DNA of 64,000 bases from assembly GCA_963667815.1 (NCBI GenBank), contig OY764021.1; one strand, 5' to 3'. The translations under genes and the position numbers were made by a program. The stretch comes from Saccharicrinis sp963667815 (GTDB taxonomy: Bacteria > Bacteroidota > Bacteroidia > Bacteroidales > Marinilabiliaceae). The number at the start of each line of letters is the position of its first letter. Positions within the stretch are counted from its first letter, which is position 1. Under the pieces are notes generated by a model that saw only the letters and a list, made by a program, of their open reading frames with translations, searched no databases and was not told the DNA's origin. Below, in pieces: positions 1 to 8,971 of this stretch.

Positions 1-399
1 AACAACCTGATGCTTGATGGTAAAAAATCTACTGCTTACGGAATTTTTTACGATGCATTAGACCGCATGGCTGATAAAGCTGAAAAAGAAGGCAAGTCGG
101 CGTTAGAGATGTGGAAAAAAGGTTTAGAAAACATTACTCCTTCTGTAGAGGTAAAAAGTAGAAGAGTTGGTGGTGCTACTTTCCAGGTTCCAATGGAAAT
201 TCGTCCATCAAGAAAAGCTTCAATAGCTATGAAAAACTTGATTCTTTTTGCTCGTAAAAGAAGTGGTAAATCAATGGCAGAAAAACTATCTGCTGAAATT
301 GTTGCGGCTTATAACAATGAAGGTGGAGCCTTCAAGAAAAAAGAAGATATGCACAGGATGGCAGAGGCTAACAGAGCATTCGCTCACTTTAGATTCTAA
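1..399 (+). CDS. rpsG: 30S ribosomal protein S7 (5' truncated by window edge)
   Basis: This is the C-terminal 132 residues of S7, read in frame from base 1; the usual protein is about 156-158 residues, so only a short N-terminal stretch is missing. S7 nucleates assembly of the 30S head and contacts tRNA in the E site. The visible part has the typical features YGIFYDALD, VKSRRVGGAT and the basic ARKRSGKSMAEKL helix. It sits 28 bases before fusA, the standard str-operon order (rpsL would lie just outside the window). Nothing unusual was seen. Confidence 0.97.
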   Translation, partial: NNLMLDGKKSTAYGIFYDALDRMADKAEKEGKSALEMWKKGLENITPSVEVKSRRVGGATFQVPMEIRPSRKASIAMKNLILFARKRSGKSMAEKLSAEIVAAYNNEGGAFKKKEDMHRMAEANRAFAHFRF

Positions 400-427
400 T
401 CATCTAATCTTTTAAGGAATAAATAAA

Positions 428-2539
428 ATGGGAAATACAGATTTAAAATACACCAGAAATATCGGTATCATGGCGCATATCGATGCGGGTAAAACTACTA
501 CTACAGAGCGTATTCTGTTTTATACTGGTATTACTCATAAAATTGGTGAGGTGCACGATGGTGCTGCAACCATGGACTGGATGGAGCAAGAGCAAGAAAG
601 AGGTATTACAATTACTTCTGCTGCTGTAACTACCAACTGGAACTATAACAATGAATCGTATAAGATAAACATTATCGATACCCCAGGACACGTTGACTTT
701 ACTGTAGAGGTAGAGCGTTCTTTAAGGGTGTTAGATGGTACTGTTGCCTTATTCTGTGCTGTTAGTGGTGTTGAACCACAATCAGAAACTGTATGGAGAC
801 AAGCTGATAAATATGGTGTGCCTCGTATTGGTTTCGTAAACAAAATGGACCGTTCAGGTGCTAACTTCTTTGAAGTAGTACGTCAGGTAAGAGAAATGTT
901 AGGAGCAAATCCAATGCCTATTCAGATTCCTATCGGAGCTGAAGATAACTTTGAAGGGGTTATTGACCTAATCGAAAATAAAGAGGTTGTTTGGTTTGAT
1001 GATGCTCAAATGGGTTCACGTTATGAATTAAGAGAAATTCGTGACGAATTAAAAGCTGAAGCTCAAGAGTGGAGAGATAAATTAGTTGAAGCAGTTGCAG
1101 AATGTGACGAAGAACTAATGGAGCGTTATTTTGAAGATCCAGAATCAATCACTAAGGAGGAAATGATTGCAGTTATTCGTACTGCAACTATTAATCAAAC
1201 GATTACTCCAATGATGTGTGGTTCTGCATTTAAAAATAAAGGAGTTCAGCGTTTATTGGATTCAGTTATTGCATTTTTACCATCACCTAGTGATATTCCT
1301 GAAATTACAGGAACTAATCCAAATACAGGAGAGCCAGATTCAAGGCCACATGATGTAAATGCACCACTTGCTGCATTAGCATTTAAAATTGCTACTGACC
1401 CATTCGTAGGTCGTTTAGCATTTATGCGTGTTTACTCAGGTAAAATTGATGCTGGTTCATATGCATTAAATACTCGTACAGGTAAAAAAGAACGTATCTC
1501 ACGTTTGTATCAAATGAAATCTAACAAGCAGTTACCTCAAGATGTAATCGAAGCAGGTGATATTTGTGCAGGAGTAGGTTTTAAAGATATTCGTACGGGA
1601 GATACTCTTTGTGATGAGAAAAATCCTATTACTCTTGAGTCAATGGATTTTCCAGATCCTGTAATTGGAGTAGCTGTTGAGCCTAAGTCTCAAAAGGATA
1701 TGGATAAAATGGGTGTTGCTTTATCTAAATTAGCTGAAGAAGATCCAACTTTCCGTGTTCAAACTGATGAAGATAGTGGTCAAACAGTAATTAGCGGTAT
1801 GGGTGAGCTTCACCTTGAGATTATTATCGACCGTTTAAAGCGTGAGTTTAAAGTTGAGTGTAACCAAGGACGTCCTCAGGTAACTTACAAGGAAGCTATC
1901 AAACAAACTGTTGAGCACCGTGAGGTATTCAAAAAGCAGTCTGGTGGTCGTGGTAAGTTTGCTGATGTTGTTGTTACTGTTGGACCTAGAGAAGACGGTA
2001 AAGAAGGACTTGAGTTCATCAATGAAGTAAAAGGTGGTAACGTACCTAAAGAATATATTCCTTCAGTAGAAAAAGGTTTTACTGATGCAATGCAAAACGG
2101 TGTATTAGCTGGTTTCGTTGTTGATAGTCTTAAAGTAGTACTTAAAGATGGATCTTTCCACCCAGTGGATTCTGATCAGTTATCATTTGAGATCGCAGGT
2201 CGTCAGGCATTTAAAAATGCTTCGATGAAAGCTAATCCTGTTCTTCTTGAACCAATCATGAAAGTTGAAGTTGTTACTCCTGAAGAATATATGGGAGATA
2301 TCATTGGTGACTTTAACAAGCGTCGTGGTCAGGTAGAAGGAATGGAGTCTAAAGCTGGTGCTCGTGTTGTAAAAGCTAAAGTGCCTCTTGCCGAAATGTT
2401 CGGATATGTAACAGTTTTACGTACTATTTCATCAGGTCGTGCAACTTCATCAATGGTGTTCTCACACTTCGAAGAAGTTTCTAAAGCCATTGCAATTGAA
2501 GTAGTGAAAGAAGCTGAAGGAAAAGTAGAATTATTATAA
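428..2539 (+). CDS. fusA: Translation elongation factor G
   Basis: EF-G is the GTPase that drives ribosomal translocation and, with RRF, ribosome recycling. The 703-residue length is normal. The P-loop AHIDAGKTT lies at residues 16-24, DTPGH near residue 88 and NKMD near residue 140, all intact; the downstream sequence covers domains II-V, including the domain IV stretch around YKEAIKQ. The ATG start is 28 bases after rpsG. It is followed within 12 bases by rpsJ, with no tuf gene in between, so the str and S10 operons are joined here as in other Bacteroidota. Confidence 0.98.
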   Translation: MGNTDLKYTRNIGIMAHIDAGKTTTTERILFYTGITHKIGEVHDGAATMDWMEQEQERGITITSAAVTTNWNYNNESYKINIIDTPGHVDFTVEVERSLRVLDGTVALFCAVSGVEPQSETVWRQADKYGVPRIGFVNKMDRSGANFFEVVRQVREMLGANPMPIQIPIGAEDNFEGVIDLIENKEVVWFDDAQMGSRYELREIRDELKAEAQEWRDKLVEAVAECDEELMERYFEDPESITKEEMIAVIRTATINQTITPMMCGSAFKNKGVQRLLDSVIAFLPSPSDIPEITGTNPNTGEPDSRPHDVNAPLAALAFKIATDPFVGRLAFMRVYSGKIDAGSYALNTRTGKKERISRLYQMKSNKQLPQDVIEAGDICAGVGFKDIRTGDTLCDEKNPITLESMDFPDPVIGVAVEPKSQKDMDKMGVALSKLAEEDPTFRVQTDEDSGQTVISGMGELHLEIIIDRLKREFKVECNQGRPQVTYKEAIKQTVEHREVFKKQSGGRGKFADVVVTVGPREDGKEGLEFINEVKGGNVPKEYIPSVEKGFTDAMQNGVLAGFVVDSLKVVLKDGSFHPVDSDQLSFEIAGRQAFKNASMKANPVLLEPIMKVEVVTPEEYMGDIIGDFNKRRGQVEGMESKAGARVVKAKVPLAEMFGYVTVLRTISSGRATSSMVFSHFEEVSKAIAIEVVKEAEGKVELL

Positions 2540-2551
2540 TAAGATCTCAAG

Positions 2552-2857
2552 ATGAGTCAAAAGATAAGAATCAAATTAAAATCTTACGATCACAACTTAG
2601 TTGATAAGTCAGCTGAGAAAATCGTTAAGACAGTAAAAACGACTGGTGCTGTAGTTAGCGGTCCTATTCCTCTTCCTACTCACAAAAGAGTATTTACAGT
2701 GTTACGTTCAACATTCGTAAACAAAAAGTCGAGAGAGCAATTTCAACTTTCTTCATATAAGCGTTTAATCGATATCTATAGCTCTACAGCTAAAACTATC
2801 GATGCATTAATGAAGCTTGAGTTACCAAGTGGAGTTGAAGTTGAAATCAAAGTGTGA
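2552..2857 (+). CDS. rpsJ: 30S ribosomal protein S10
   Basis: This 101-residue protein matches S10 in length and sequence (KIRIKLKSYDHNLVD at the start, then the GPIPLPTHKRVFTVLRS loop). S10 is a 30S head protein and doubles as NusE in antitermination complexes. It is the first gene of the S10 block and lies 12 bases after fusA, so it is probably on the same transcript. An 85-base gap containing a strong hairpin separates it from rplC. Confidence 0.98.
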   Translation: MSQKIRIKLKSYDHNLVDKSAEKIVKTVKTTGAVVSGPIPLPTHKRVFTVLRSTFVNKKSREQFQLSSYKRLIDIYSSTAKTIDALMKLELPSGVEVEIKV

Positions 2858-2873
2858 GACAAAAGAAAATAAG

Positions 2874-2912
2874 TTCATGCAGCTTGCGAGCCGAAACTTC
2901 AAGCTGTATGAA
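2874..2912 (+). promoter_or_regulatory. Hairpin between rpsJ and rplC, candidate r-protein leader
   Basis: Two 13-base arms at 2874-2886 and 2900-2912 pair perfectly if one G-U is allowed (TTCATGCAGCTTG with CAAGCTGTATGAA), with a 13-base loop. The stem lies in an 85-base gap inside an otherwise tightly packed operon, and AT-rich sequence follows before the rplC start. It could be a binding site for a ribosomal protein, an attenuator or an mRNA-processing stem; the function is inferred. Confidence 0.6.
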
Positions 2913-2942
2913 TCGATTATTTAATATTTAATTTTTGTAACA

Positions 2943-3560
2943 ATGCCAGGTATTATTGGAAAAAAAATCGGAATGACTTCCGTTTTCAGTGCCGATGGAA
3001 AAAACATTCCATGCACTGTTATCGAAGCTGGCCCATGTGTGGTTACACAGGTTAAAACTGTGGAAACTGATGGATATGAGGCTGTACAGCTGGCGTTCGA
3101 AGACAAGAAAGAAAAAAACACATCTAAACCTGAGTTAGGCCACTTTAAAAAAGCTGGTGTAGCTCCTAAAAGAAGTGTTGTTGAATTCAAAGGATTCGAA
3201 CAAGAATTTAACTTAGGAGATGAAGTAACTGTTGATATCTTTACTGAAGATATTTTCGTTGACGTTACAGGTATCTCTAAAGGTAAAGGATTTCAAGGTG
3301 TAGTAAAACGTCACGGATTTGGTGGTGTTGGTGGTTCAACTCACGGACAGCACAACCGTTTAAGAGCTCCTGGTTCTGTAGGTGCTGCTTCATACCCTGC
3401 TCGCGTATTTAAAGGTATGAGAATGGCTGGAAGAACAGGTGGAAGCAGAGTGATGGTTGAAAGCCTTAGAGTATTAAAAGTGATTCCTGAAAACAACCTT
3501 ATTATTGTAAAAGGTTCTGTTCCAGGAGCAAAAGGTTCATATGTAATTGTTGAAATGTAA
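2943..3560 (+). CDS. rplC: 50S ribosomal protein L3
   Basis: L3 is an early-assembly protein of the large subunit that reaches toward the peptidyl transferase centre. The 205-residue product starts with MPGIIGKKIGMTSVF and contains the long loop GGVGGSTHGQHNRLR and the KGMRMAGRTGG motif expected of bacterial L3. Its stop codon overlaps the rplD start by one base (TAATG), which suggests translational coupling. The ATG follows the rpsJ-rplC hairpin by 30 bases. Confidence 0.98.
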   Translation: MPGIIGKKIGMTSVFSADGKNIPCTVIEAGPCVVTQVKTVETDGYEAVQLAFEDKKEKNTSKPELGHFKKAGVAPKRSVVEFKGFEQEFNLGDEVTVDIFTEDIFVDVTGISKGKGFQGVVKRHGFGGVGGSTHGQHNRLRAPGSVGAASYPARVFKGMRMAGRTGGSRVMVESLRVLKVIPENNLIIVKGSVPGAKGSYVIVEM

Positions 3561-4180
3561 TGGAACTAAAAGTATTAAGCATAACAGGAGAAGAGACCGG
3601 AAAAACTGTTGAATTAGCAGATTCAGTTTTCGGTATTGAGCCTAACGATCATGCTATTTATCTTGATGTAAAACAGTTCCTTGCAAATCAACGTCAAGGA
3701 ACCCATAAATCAAAAGAAAGAGCTGAGATCGCAGGTAGTACACGTAAGATCAAGAAGCAAAAAGGAACCGGTACTGCTCGTGCAGGTAGCATTAAGTCTC
3801 CTGTATTCCGTGGTGGTGGTCGTATTTTTGGTCCTCGTCCTCGTAATTATGGATTTAAATTGAATCGCAAACTTAAAGAGCTTGCTCGTAAGTCTGCTTT
3901 ATCTTATAAAGCAAAAACTGGTAGCATTATCGTAGTTGAAGATTTCAATATGGAAGCTCCAAAAACAAAAGAGTTTGCACAAATCCGTAAGAGTCTTAAA
4001 GTTGATGGAAAACGTTCATTAGTAGTATTGAAAGATACAGATAAGAATGTTTACTTGGCTTCAAGAAATATTCCTAAATCGGAAGTTGTAACATTAGCTG
4101 AATTGAATACTTACAGTATTATGAAAGCCGGAGCGTTAGTTCTAGTTGAAAGTTCAGTTGAAGGATTAGGTAATCTTTAA
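3560..4180 (+). CDS. rplD: 50S ribosomal protein L4
   Basis: L4 (206 residues) lines the peptide exit tunnel. The conserved tunnel loop is visible as KKQKGTGTARAGS followed by PVFRGGGRIFGPRPR. It is translationally coupled to rplC through a one-base overlap and followed 24 bases later by rplW. In E. coli L4 represses its own operon by binding the S10 leader; the structured rpsJ-rplC gap just upstream is a possible counterpart here, which is speculation. Confidence 0.98.
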   Translation: MELKVLSITGEETGKTVELADSVFGIEPNDHAIYLDVKQFLANQRQGTHKSKERAEIAGSTRKIKKQKGTGTARAGSIKSPVFRGGGRIFGPRPRNYGFKLNRKLKELARKSALSYKAKTGSIIVVEDFNMEAPKTKEFAQIRKSLKVDGKRSLVVLKDTDKNVYLASRNIPKSEVVTLAELNTYSIMKAGALVLVESSVEGLGNL

Positions 4181-4204
4181 TTTAAAGCTTAAGGAGATTT
4201 AAAC

Positions 4205-4495
4205 ATGCAAATATTAATTAAGCCAATAGTTACTGAAAAACTCAACGAGCAAGGTGAAAAACTAAATTGCTTTGGATTTGTGGTAAACAAAAACGCTAAC
4301 AAATTACAAATAAAAAAAGCGGTTGAGGAAATGTACAATGTAACTGTTGAAAGAGTAAACACCATGAACTATGCCGGTAAAGTAAAAAGCCGTTATACTA
4401 AAAGTGGTGTGCAGGTAGGTAAAACTGCTGCTTACAAAAAGGCAATTGTTACTTTGGTAGAAGGAGATAAGATTGATTTTTATAGCAATATTTAA
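4205..4495 (+). CDS. rplW: 50S ribosomal protein L23
   Basis: L23 (96 residues) sits at the tunnel exit and is a docking site for trigger factor and SRP. The protein begins MQILIKPIVTEKLNEQ and has the usual YNVTVERVNT and GKTAAYKKAIVTL segments. The start is preceded by AAGGAG at 4191-4196, one of the few good Shine-Dalgarno sequences in the window. It is five bases from rplB. Confidence 0.97.
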   Translation: MQILIKPIVTEKLNEQGEKLNCFGFVVNKNANKLQIKKAVEEMYNVTVERVNTMNYAGKVKSRYTKSGVQVGKTAAYKKAIVTLVEGDKIDFYSNI

Positions 4496-4500
4496 TTAAA

Positions 4501-5325
4501 ATGGCAGTAAGAAAGCTAAAGCCCACAACACCGGGGCAGAGACACAAAATTATTGGTGCATTTGATACGATTACCTCAAATACACCAGAGAAGTCCTTAC
4601 TGGAGCCTATCAAAAAAAGCGGAGGTCGTAATAACACAGGTAAGATGACCATGCGCTACATTGGTGGCGGACATAAGAGACGTTACAGGGTAATCGATTT
4701 CAAGAGAAATAAAGACGGTGTTGCTGCTACTGTTGAGTCAATTCAATATGACCCAAACCGTAGTGCACGTATCGCATTATTAGTGTATGCTGATGGCGAA
4801 AAACGTTACATTCTCGCTCCTAACGGATTAGAAGTCGGTCAAACTGTTCAATCTGGAGCAGGCGTAAGCCCTGATCTAGGAAACACGTTAACCCTTAAAG
4901 AGATTCCATTAGGAACGATCATTCACAACATTGAGTTGCGCCCAGGACAGGGTGGAATTATGGCTCGTAGTGCCGGAACATTTGCTCAATTGGCTGCTCG
5001 CGAAGGTAAGTATGCCGTTATTAAATTACCGTCAGGTGAAACTAGAATGATCCTTACAACTTGTCGTGCTACTATTGGTGCGGTAGGTAATTCAGACCAT
5101 GCGTTAGAGAGATCAGGAAAAGCTGGTCGTTCTCGTTGGTTAGGACGTCGTCCACGAGTTCGTGGTGTTGCCATGAACCCAGTCGATCACCCAATGGGTG
5201 GTGGTGAAGGAAGACAGTCTGGAGGTCATCCAAGATCACGTACAGGTGTATTAGCTAAAGGCTTCAAAACTCGTGATAAGAAGAAAGCTTCTAGTAAGTA
5301 CATTATTGAAAGACGTAAAAAATAA
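4501..5325 (+). CDS. rplB: 50S ribosomal protein L2
   Basis: L2 is a core 23S rRNA-binding protein needed for subunit association and peptidyl transferase activity. The 274-residue length is typical. The C-terminal NPVDHPMGGGEGR stretch, which carries the histidine implicated in activity, is intact, as is the basic GKAGRSRWLGRRPRVRG region. It follows rplW after 5 bases and precedes rpsS by 19. Confidence 0.98.
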   Translation: MAVRKLKPTTPGQRHKIIGAFDTITSNTPEKSLLEPIKKSGGRNNTGKMTMRYIGGGHKRRYRVIDFKRNKDGVAATVESIQYDPNRSARIALLVYADGEKRYILAPNGLEVGQTVQSGAGVSPDLGNTLTLKEIPLGTIIHNIELRPGQGGIMARSAGTFAQLAAREGKYAVIKLPSGETRMILTTCRATIGAVGNSDHALERSGKAGRSRWLGRRPRVRGVAMNPVDHPMGGGEGRQSGGHPRSRTGVLAKGFKTRDKKKASSKYIIERRKK

Positions 5326-5344
5326 CGTTTAATCAGAAGAACTT

Positions 5345-5614
5345 ATGAGCAGATCATTAAAAAAAGGCCCATTTATAGATTACAAACTTGAAAAGAAGAT
5401 TTTCGACATGAACGATTCAGGTAAAAAATCTGTAATTAAAACTTGGGCAAGAGCATCGATGATATCTCCAGATTTTGTTGGACATACTATCGCAGTGCAC
5501 AACGGAAATAAATTTATTCCTGTTTATGTGACCGAAAATATGGTAGGTCACAAGTTAGGAGAGTTTTCACCAACACGTACCTACAGAGGTCACGGTGGTA
5601 ATAAGAAACGATAA
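5345..5614 (+). CDS. rpsS: 30S ribosomal protein S19
   Basis: S19 (89 residues) is a 30S head protein that contacts the A-site region and S13. The sequence MSRSLKKGPFIDYKL, ending in FSPTRTYRGHGGNKKR, is canonical. It lies between rplB and rplV in the normal S10 order. Confidence 0.98.
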   Translation: MSRSLKKGPFIDYKLEKKIFDMNDSGKKSVIKTWARASMISPDFVGHTIAVHNGNKFIPVYVTENMVGHKLGEFSPTRTYRGHGGNKKR

Positions 5615-5651
5615 CCTAACGGTAATTTAAATTATTAAAGAGATTTAAAAA

Positions 5652-6071
5652 ATGGGTGCAAGAAAAAGACTCAGAGCAGAAAAAACTAAGGAAGCAAAAA
5701 AACAAGTAAGTTTTGCTTCACTTCGTAATGTGCCTACTTCTCCACGTAAAATGCGCCTGGTTGCAGATATGATCAGAGGTAAAGAAGTTAATTTAGCCTT
5801 GGATATGTTGAAGTTTTCATCAAAGGAAGCTTCTCGTAGGGTAGAGAAATTACTTCTTTCTGCAATTGCAAACTGGAAGGAGAAGAATGAAGGGGTACGC
5901 ATGGAAGATGCTAATCTGTATGTGAAATCAATCAATGTGGAATCAGCGAGAATTTTAAAAAGGTTGAGACCAGCTCCACAAGGGCGTGCTCACCGTATCA
6001 GAAAAAGATCGAACCATGTAACCATTTATATTGATAGCAACGTTGATAACCAGCAAGAAATTAAAAGTTAG
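5652..6071 (+). CDS. rplV: 50S ribosomal protein L22
   Basis: L22 (139 residues) binds several 23S rRNA domains and its beta-hairpin lines the exit tunnel. NVPTSPRKMRLVADMIRG and the hairpin ILKRLRPAPQGRAHRIRKR are clear. A Bacteroidota-type N-terminal extension rich in Lys and Arg precedes the core. It is 4 bases from rpsC. Confidence 0.97.
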   Translation: MGARKRLRAEKTKEAKKQVSFASLRNVPTSPRKMRLVADMIRGKEVNLALDMLKFSSKEASRRVEKLLLSAIANWKEKNEGVRMEDANLYVKSINVESARILKRLRPAPQGRAHRIRKRSNHVTIYIDSNVDNQQEIKS

Positions 6072-6075
6072 TTAA

Positions 6076-6777
6076 ATGGGACAAAAAGTAAATCCAATAA
6101 GTAACAGATTAGGAATCATCAGAGGATGGGATTCTAATTGGTTTGGCGGAAAAAATTACGGAGATAAAATCTTAGAAGATACTAAAATCCGTAAATATCT
6201 TAACGCTCGTTTAGCTAAAGCTAGTATTTCGAGAATTGTTATTGAACGTACACTAAAACTGATAACGATTACTGTTCACACAGCTCGTCCGGGAATCATT
6301 ATTGGTAAAGGTGGCCAAGAGGTTGATAAACTAAAAGAAGAGTTGAAGAAAATCACTGATAAAGAGGTTCAAATCAACATTTTTGAAGTTAAGAGACCAG
6401 AATTAGATGCTATTATCGTAGCCAACAACATCGCACGTCAATTAGAAGGACGTATTGCTTTCCGTCGTGCAGTTAAAATGGCTATTGCTTCTACAATGAG
6501 AATGGGAGCAGAAGGTATCAAAATTCAAATTTCAGGTCGTTTAAACGGTGCAGAAATGGCCAGAGCGGAAATGTATAAAGAAGGAAGAACTCCTCTTCAC
6601 ACTTTCCGTGCAAATATTGATTACGCTCAAGCTGAAGCTCTTACCAAAACAGGTTTGTTAGGTATTAAAGTTTGGATTTGTAAAGGAGAGATTTATGGTA
6701 AACCAGATCTTTCACCAAACTTTGCTACACAAGATAACAAACGTAAAGGTGGGAATTTTAAGAAGAGAAGAAAGTAG
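6076..6777 (+). CDS. rpsC: 30S ribosomal protein S3
   Basis: S3 (233 residues) forms part of the mRNA entry channel. It starts MGQKVNPISNRLGIIRGWDS, has the KH-domain GxxG loop in IIIGKGGQEV and the conserved SGRLNGAEMAR segment of the C-terminal domain. A basic tail (KRKGGNFKKRRK) closes the protein. Gene order and spacing are normal. Confidence 0.98.
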   Translation: MGQKVNPISNRLGIIRGWDSNWFGGKNYGDKILEDTKIRKYLNARLAKASISRIVIERTLKLITITVHTARPGIIIGKGGQEVDKLKEELKKITDKEVQINIFEVKRPELDAIIVANNIARQLEGRIAFRRAVKMAIASTMRMGAEGIKIQISGRLNGAEMARAEMYKEGRTPLHTFRANIDYAQAEALTKTGLLGIKVWICKGEIYGKPDLSPNFATQDNKRKGGNFKKRRK

Positions 6778-6806
6778 TCATCAGCTAATGTAAATGAGTT
6801 AGAAAG

Positions 6807-7232
6807 ATGTTACAACCAAAGAAAGTAAAATACAGAAGAAGACAAAAGGGTAAAATGAAGGGCGAAGCTCAACGTGGCGCGCAACTTGCATTTGGGTCTT
6901 TTGGAATAAAGTCGTTGCAAACTAAATGGCTTACTGGACGTCAGATTGAGGCGGCTCGTATTGCTGTAACTCGCTATATGCAACGTCAAGGACAAATTTG
7001 GATTAGAGTGTTTCCTGATAAGCCAATTACCAAGAAGCCTGCAGAGGTTCGTATGGGTAAAGGTAAGGGTAGCCCTGAAGGATTTGTGGCTCCTGTTACT
7101 CCAGGTAGAATCATTATTGAATGTGATGGAGTACCATTCGAAACGGCAAAAGAAGCATTGCGTTTAGCGGCTCAAAAATTGCCTGTTACTACTAAATTCG
7201 TTGTAAGACGCGACTATGTTGAAACTAAATAA
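6807..7232 (+). CDS. rplP: 50S ribosomal protein L16
   Basis: L16 (141 residues) helps position A-site tRNA on the large subunit. MLQPKKVKYRRRQKGKMKG at the N terminus and the KPAEVRMGKGKGSPEGFVAPV stretch are diagnostic. It lies between rpsC and rpmC in conventional order; nothing is anomalous. Confidence 0.98.
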   Translation: MLQPKKVKYRRRQKGKMKGEAQRGAQLAFGSFGIKSLQTKWLTGRQIEAARIAVTRYMQRQGQIWIRVFPDKPITKKPAEVRMGKGKGSPEGFVAPVTPGRIIIECDGVPFETAKEALRLAAQKLPVTTKFVVRRDYVETK

Positions 7233-7241
7233 TTTTTAAGG

Positions 7242-7439
7242 ATGAAGACTTCGGAAATAAACGAAATGGCGATCGCAGAGATCATCGAAAGAATTGAGAC
7301 CGAACGAGCTGAACTTATCCGTTTAGAACTCAATCATAGCATATCTCCATTGGAAAATCCATTGCAGATAAGAGGCTTACGTAGAAATATTGCGAGATTG
7401 CAAACTATTTTGCGTCAAAAGCAATTAACCGAAAAATAG
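7242..7439 (+). CDS. rpmC: 50S ribosomal protein L29
   Basis: L29 is a small helical hairpin protein near the tunnel exit, next to L23. The 65-residue product starts MKTSEINEMAIAEI and contains NPLQIRGLRRNIARLQTILR, matching the family. The start is 9 bases after rplP and rpsQ follows 7 bases later. Confidence 0.96.
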   Translation: MKTSEINEMAIAEIIERIETERAELIRLELNHSISPLENPLQIRGLRRNIARLQTILRQKQLTEK

Positions 7440-7446
7440 TTTAGTG

Positions 7447-7704
7447 ATGGAAAAAAGAAATTTAAGAAAAGAACGTATCGGTGTTGTGGCTAGCGATAAA
7501 ATGGATAAGTCTATTGTAGTAGCAGTAGAAATCCGTGAGAAGCACCCCATCTACGGAAAGTTCGTGAAAAAGACTAAGAAGTTTCACGCACATGACGAGA
7601 ATAACACCTGCAACGAAGGCGATACCGTAAAAATTATGGAAACTCGTCCGTTAAGCAAAACGAAACGTTGGAGATTTGTAGAAATTATCGAAAGAGCTAA
7701 GTAA
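7447..7704 (+). CDS. rpsQ: 30S ribosomal protein S17
   Basis: S17 (85 residues) is a primary 16S rRNA-binding OB-fold protein. The family pattern ERIGVVASDKMDKSIVVAVE and VKIMETRPLSKTKRWR is clear. An in-frame GTG lies one codon upstream at 7444, but the ATG at 7447 gives the usual N terminus MEKRNLRKER and is preferred. It is two bases from rplN. Confidence 0.97.
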   Translation: MEKRNLRKERIGVVASDKMDKSIVVAVEIREKHPIYGKFVKKTKKFHAHDENNTCNEGDTVKIMETRPLSKTKRWRFVEIIERAK

Positions 7705-7706
7705 TC

Positions 7707-8072
7707 ATGATACAACAAGAATCCAGATTGGCTGTAGCCGATAATAGTGGTGCCAAAGAAGTACTTTGTATTAGAGTGCTTGGGGGTACTAAGAAAAGAT
7801 ACGCCACAATTGGTGACCGTATCGTTGTAACTGTTAAGAGTGCCATTCCTTCTACAGATATGAAGAAAGGTACTGTTACAAAGGCAGTAATTGTTCGTAC
7901 AAAAAAAGAGATCAGAAGAGCTGATGGATCGTATATCCGTTTTGATGAAAATGCATGTGTGCTTTTAAATCAAGCTGGTGAAATGCGTGGAACACGTATC
8001 TTTGGCCCTGTTGCCAGAGAATTACGTGACGGTTTTATGAAAATCGTATCATTGGCTCCTGAGGTGCTATAA
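7707..8072 (+). CDS. rplN: 50S ribosomal protein L14
   Basis: L14 (121 residues) forms an intersubunit bridge and is the RsfS-binding protein. It begins MIQQESRLAVADNSGAKEV and ends GFMKIVSLAPEVL, both canonical. It is the first gene of the spc block and continues from rpsQ with only two bases between, so the S10 and spc operons are merged. Confidence 0.98.
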   Translation: MIQQESRLAVADNSGAKEVLCIRVLGGTKKRYATIGDRIVVTVKSAIPSTDMKKGTVTKAVIVRTKKEIRRADGSYIRFDENACVLLNQAGEMRGTRIFGPVARELRDGFMKIVSLAPEVL

Positions 8073-8091
8073 ATTTTAATAAGAGATAGCA

Positions 8092-8412
8092 ATGGGTAAA
8101 TTACATATTAAAAAAGGCGATACAGTTATTGTAAATGCCGGAGAATATAAAGGACAAGAAGGTAAAGTTCTTGAAGTTCTTGTAAGTAAGAATAGAGCTA
8201 TCGTGGAAGGAATTAACATGGTTTCAAAACATGCTAAGCCAAATGCTGACAATCCTCAAGGAGGTATCGTTAAGCAAGAGGCTCCAATCCACATCTCTAA
8301 CTTAAACCTTAAAGATCCTTCAACTGGTGAAGCTACTCGTATCGGTAGACGTGCCGGTAATGATGGAAAATTAGTAAGGTTTGCTAAAAAATCAGGGGAG
8401 GAGATCAAGTAA
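8092..8412 (+). CDS. rplX: 50S ribosomal protein L24
   Basis: L24 (106 residues) is an assembly-initiator protein with a KOW domain, visible as KKGDTVIVNAGEYKGQEGKV. The stop overlaps the rplE start by one base (TAATG), implying translational coupling. Nothing is atypical. Confidence 0.97.
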   Translation: MGKLHIKKGDTVIVNAGEYKGQEGKVLEVLVSKNRAIVEGINMVSKHAKPNADNPQGGIVKQEAPIHISNLNLKDPSTGEATRIGRRAGNDGKLVRFAKKSGEEIK

Positions 8413-8957
8413 TGAGCTATACACCTAGTTTAAAAACAATGTATAGGGAACAAGTTGTTCCTACATTGATGAAGGAATTTGAATACAAAACTGTAATGCA
8501 GGTTCCTAAATTAGAGAAGATTGTTATCAACCAAGGTATTGGTCAAGCTGTTGCTGATAAAAAAATGGTTGATATTGCAATTAATGAGCTTACCACTATT
8601 ACAGGTCAAAAAGCTGTTCCTTGTCTTTCTAAGAAAGATGTTTCTAACTTTAAGTTACGTAAAAAAATGCCTATTGGTGTTAGAGTAACTTTAAGAAAAG
8701 ACAACATGTATGAGTTCTTGGAAAGGTTGATTCGCGTGGCTTTGCCAAGGATTCGCGACTTCAAAGGAATCAACAGTAAGCTTGATGGACGTGGTAACTA
8801 TACCTTAGGTATTGAGGAGCAAATTATTTTTCCTGAAATAAATATTGACAATGTTAGTAAAATTTTGGGTATGAATATTACCTTTGTGACCTCTGGAAAT
8901 ACCGATGAAGAAGCTTTTGCTTTATTAAAAGCATTCGGTTTACCATTTAAAAAATAA
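8412..8957 (+). CDS. rplE: 50S ribosomal protein L5
   Basis: L5 (181 residues) binds 5S rRNA and contacts P-site tRNA. The signature KLEKIVINQGIGQA and the RDFKGINSKLDGRGNYTLGI segment are present. Its start overlaps the rplX stop. It is followed by the long form of rpsN. Confidence 0.98.
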   Translation: MSYTPSLKTMYREQVVPTLMKEFEYKTVMQVPKLEKIVINQGIGQAVADKKMVDIAINELTTITGQKAVPCLSKKDVSNFKLRKKMPIGVRVTLRKDNMYEFLERLIRVALPRIRDFKGINSKLDGRGNYTLGIEEQIIFPEINIDNVSKILGMNITFVTSGNTDEEAFALLKAFGLPFKK

Positions 8958-8971
8958 TAAAAAGAGTAAAT

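Noticed and set aside
443..1148. Antisense ORFs inside fusA
   Set aside because: They overlap fusA on the opposite strand, show no protein-like pattern and arise from codon bias in the real gene.
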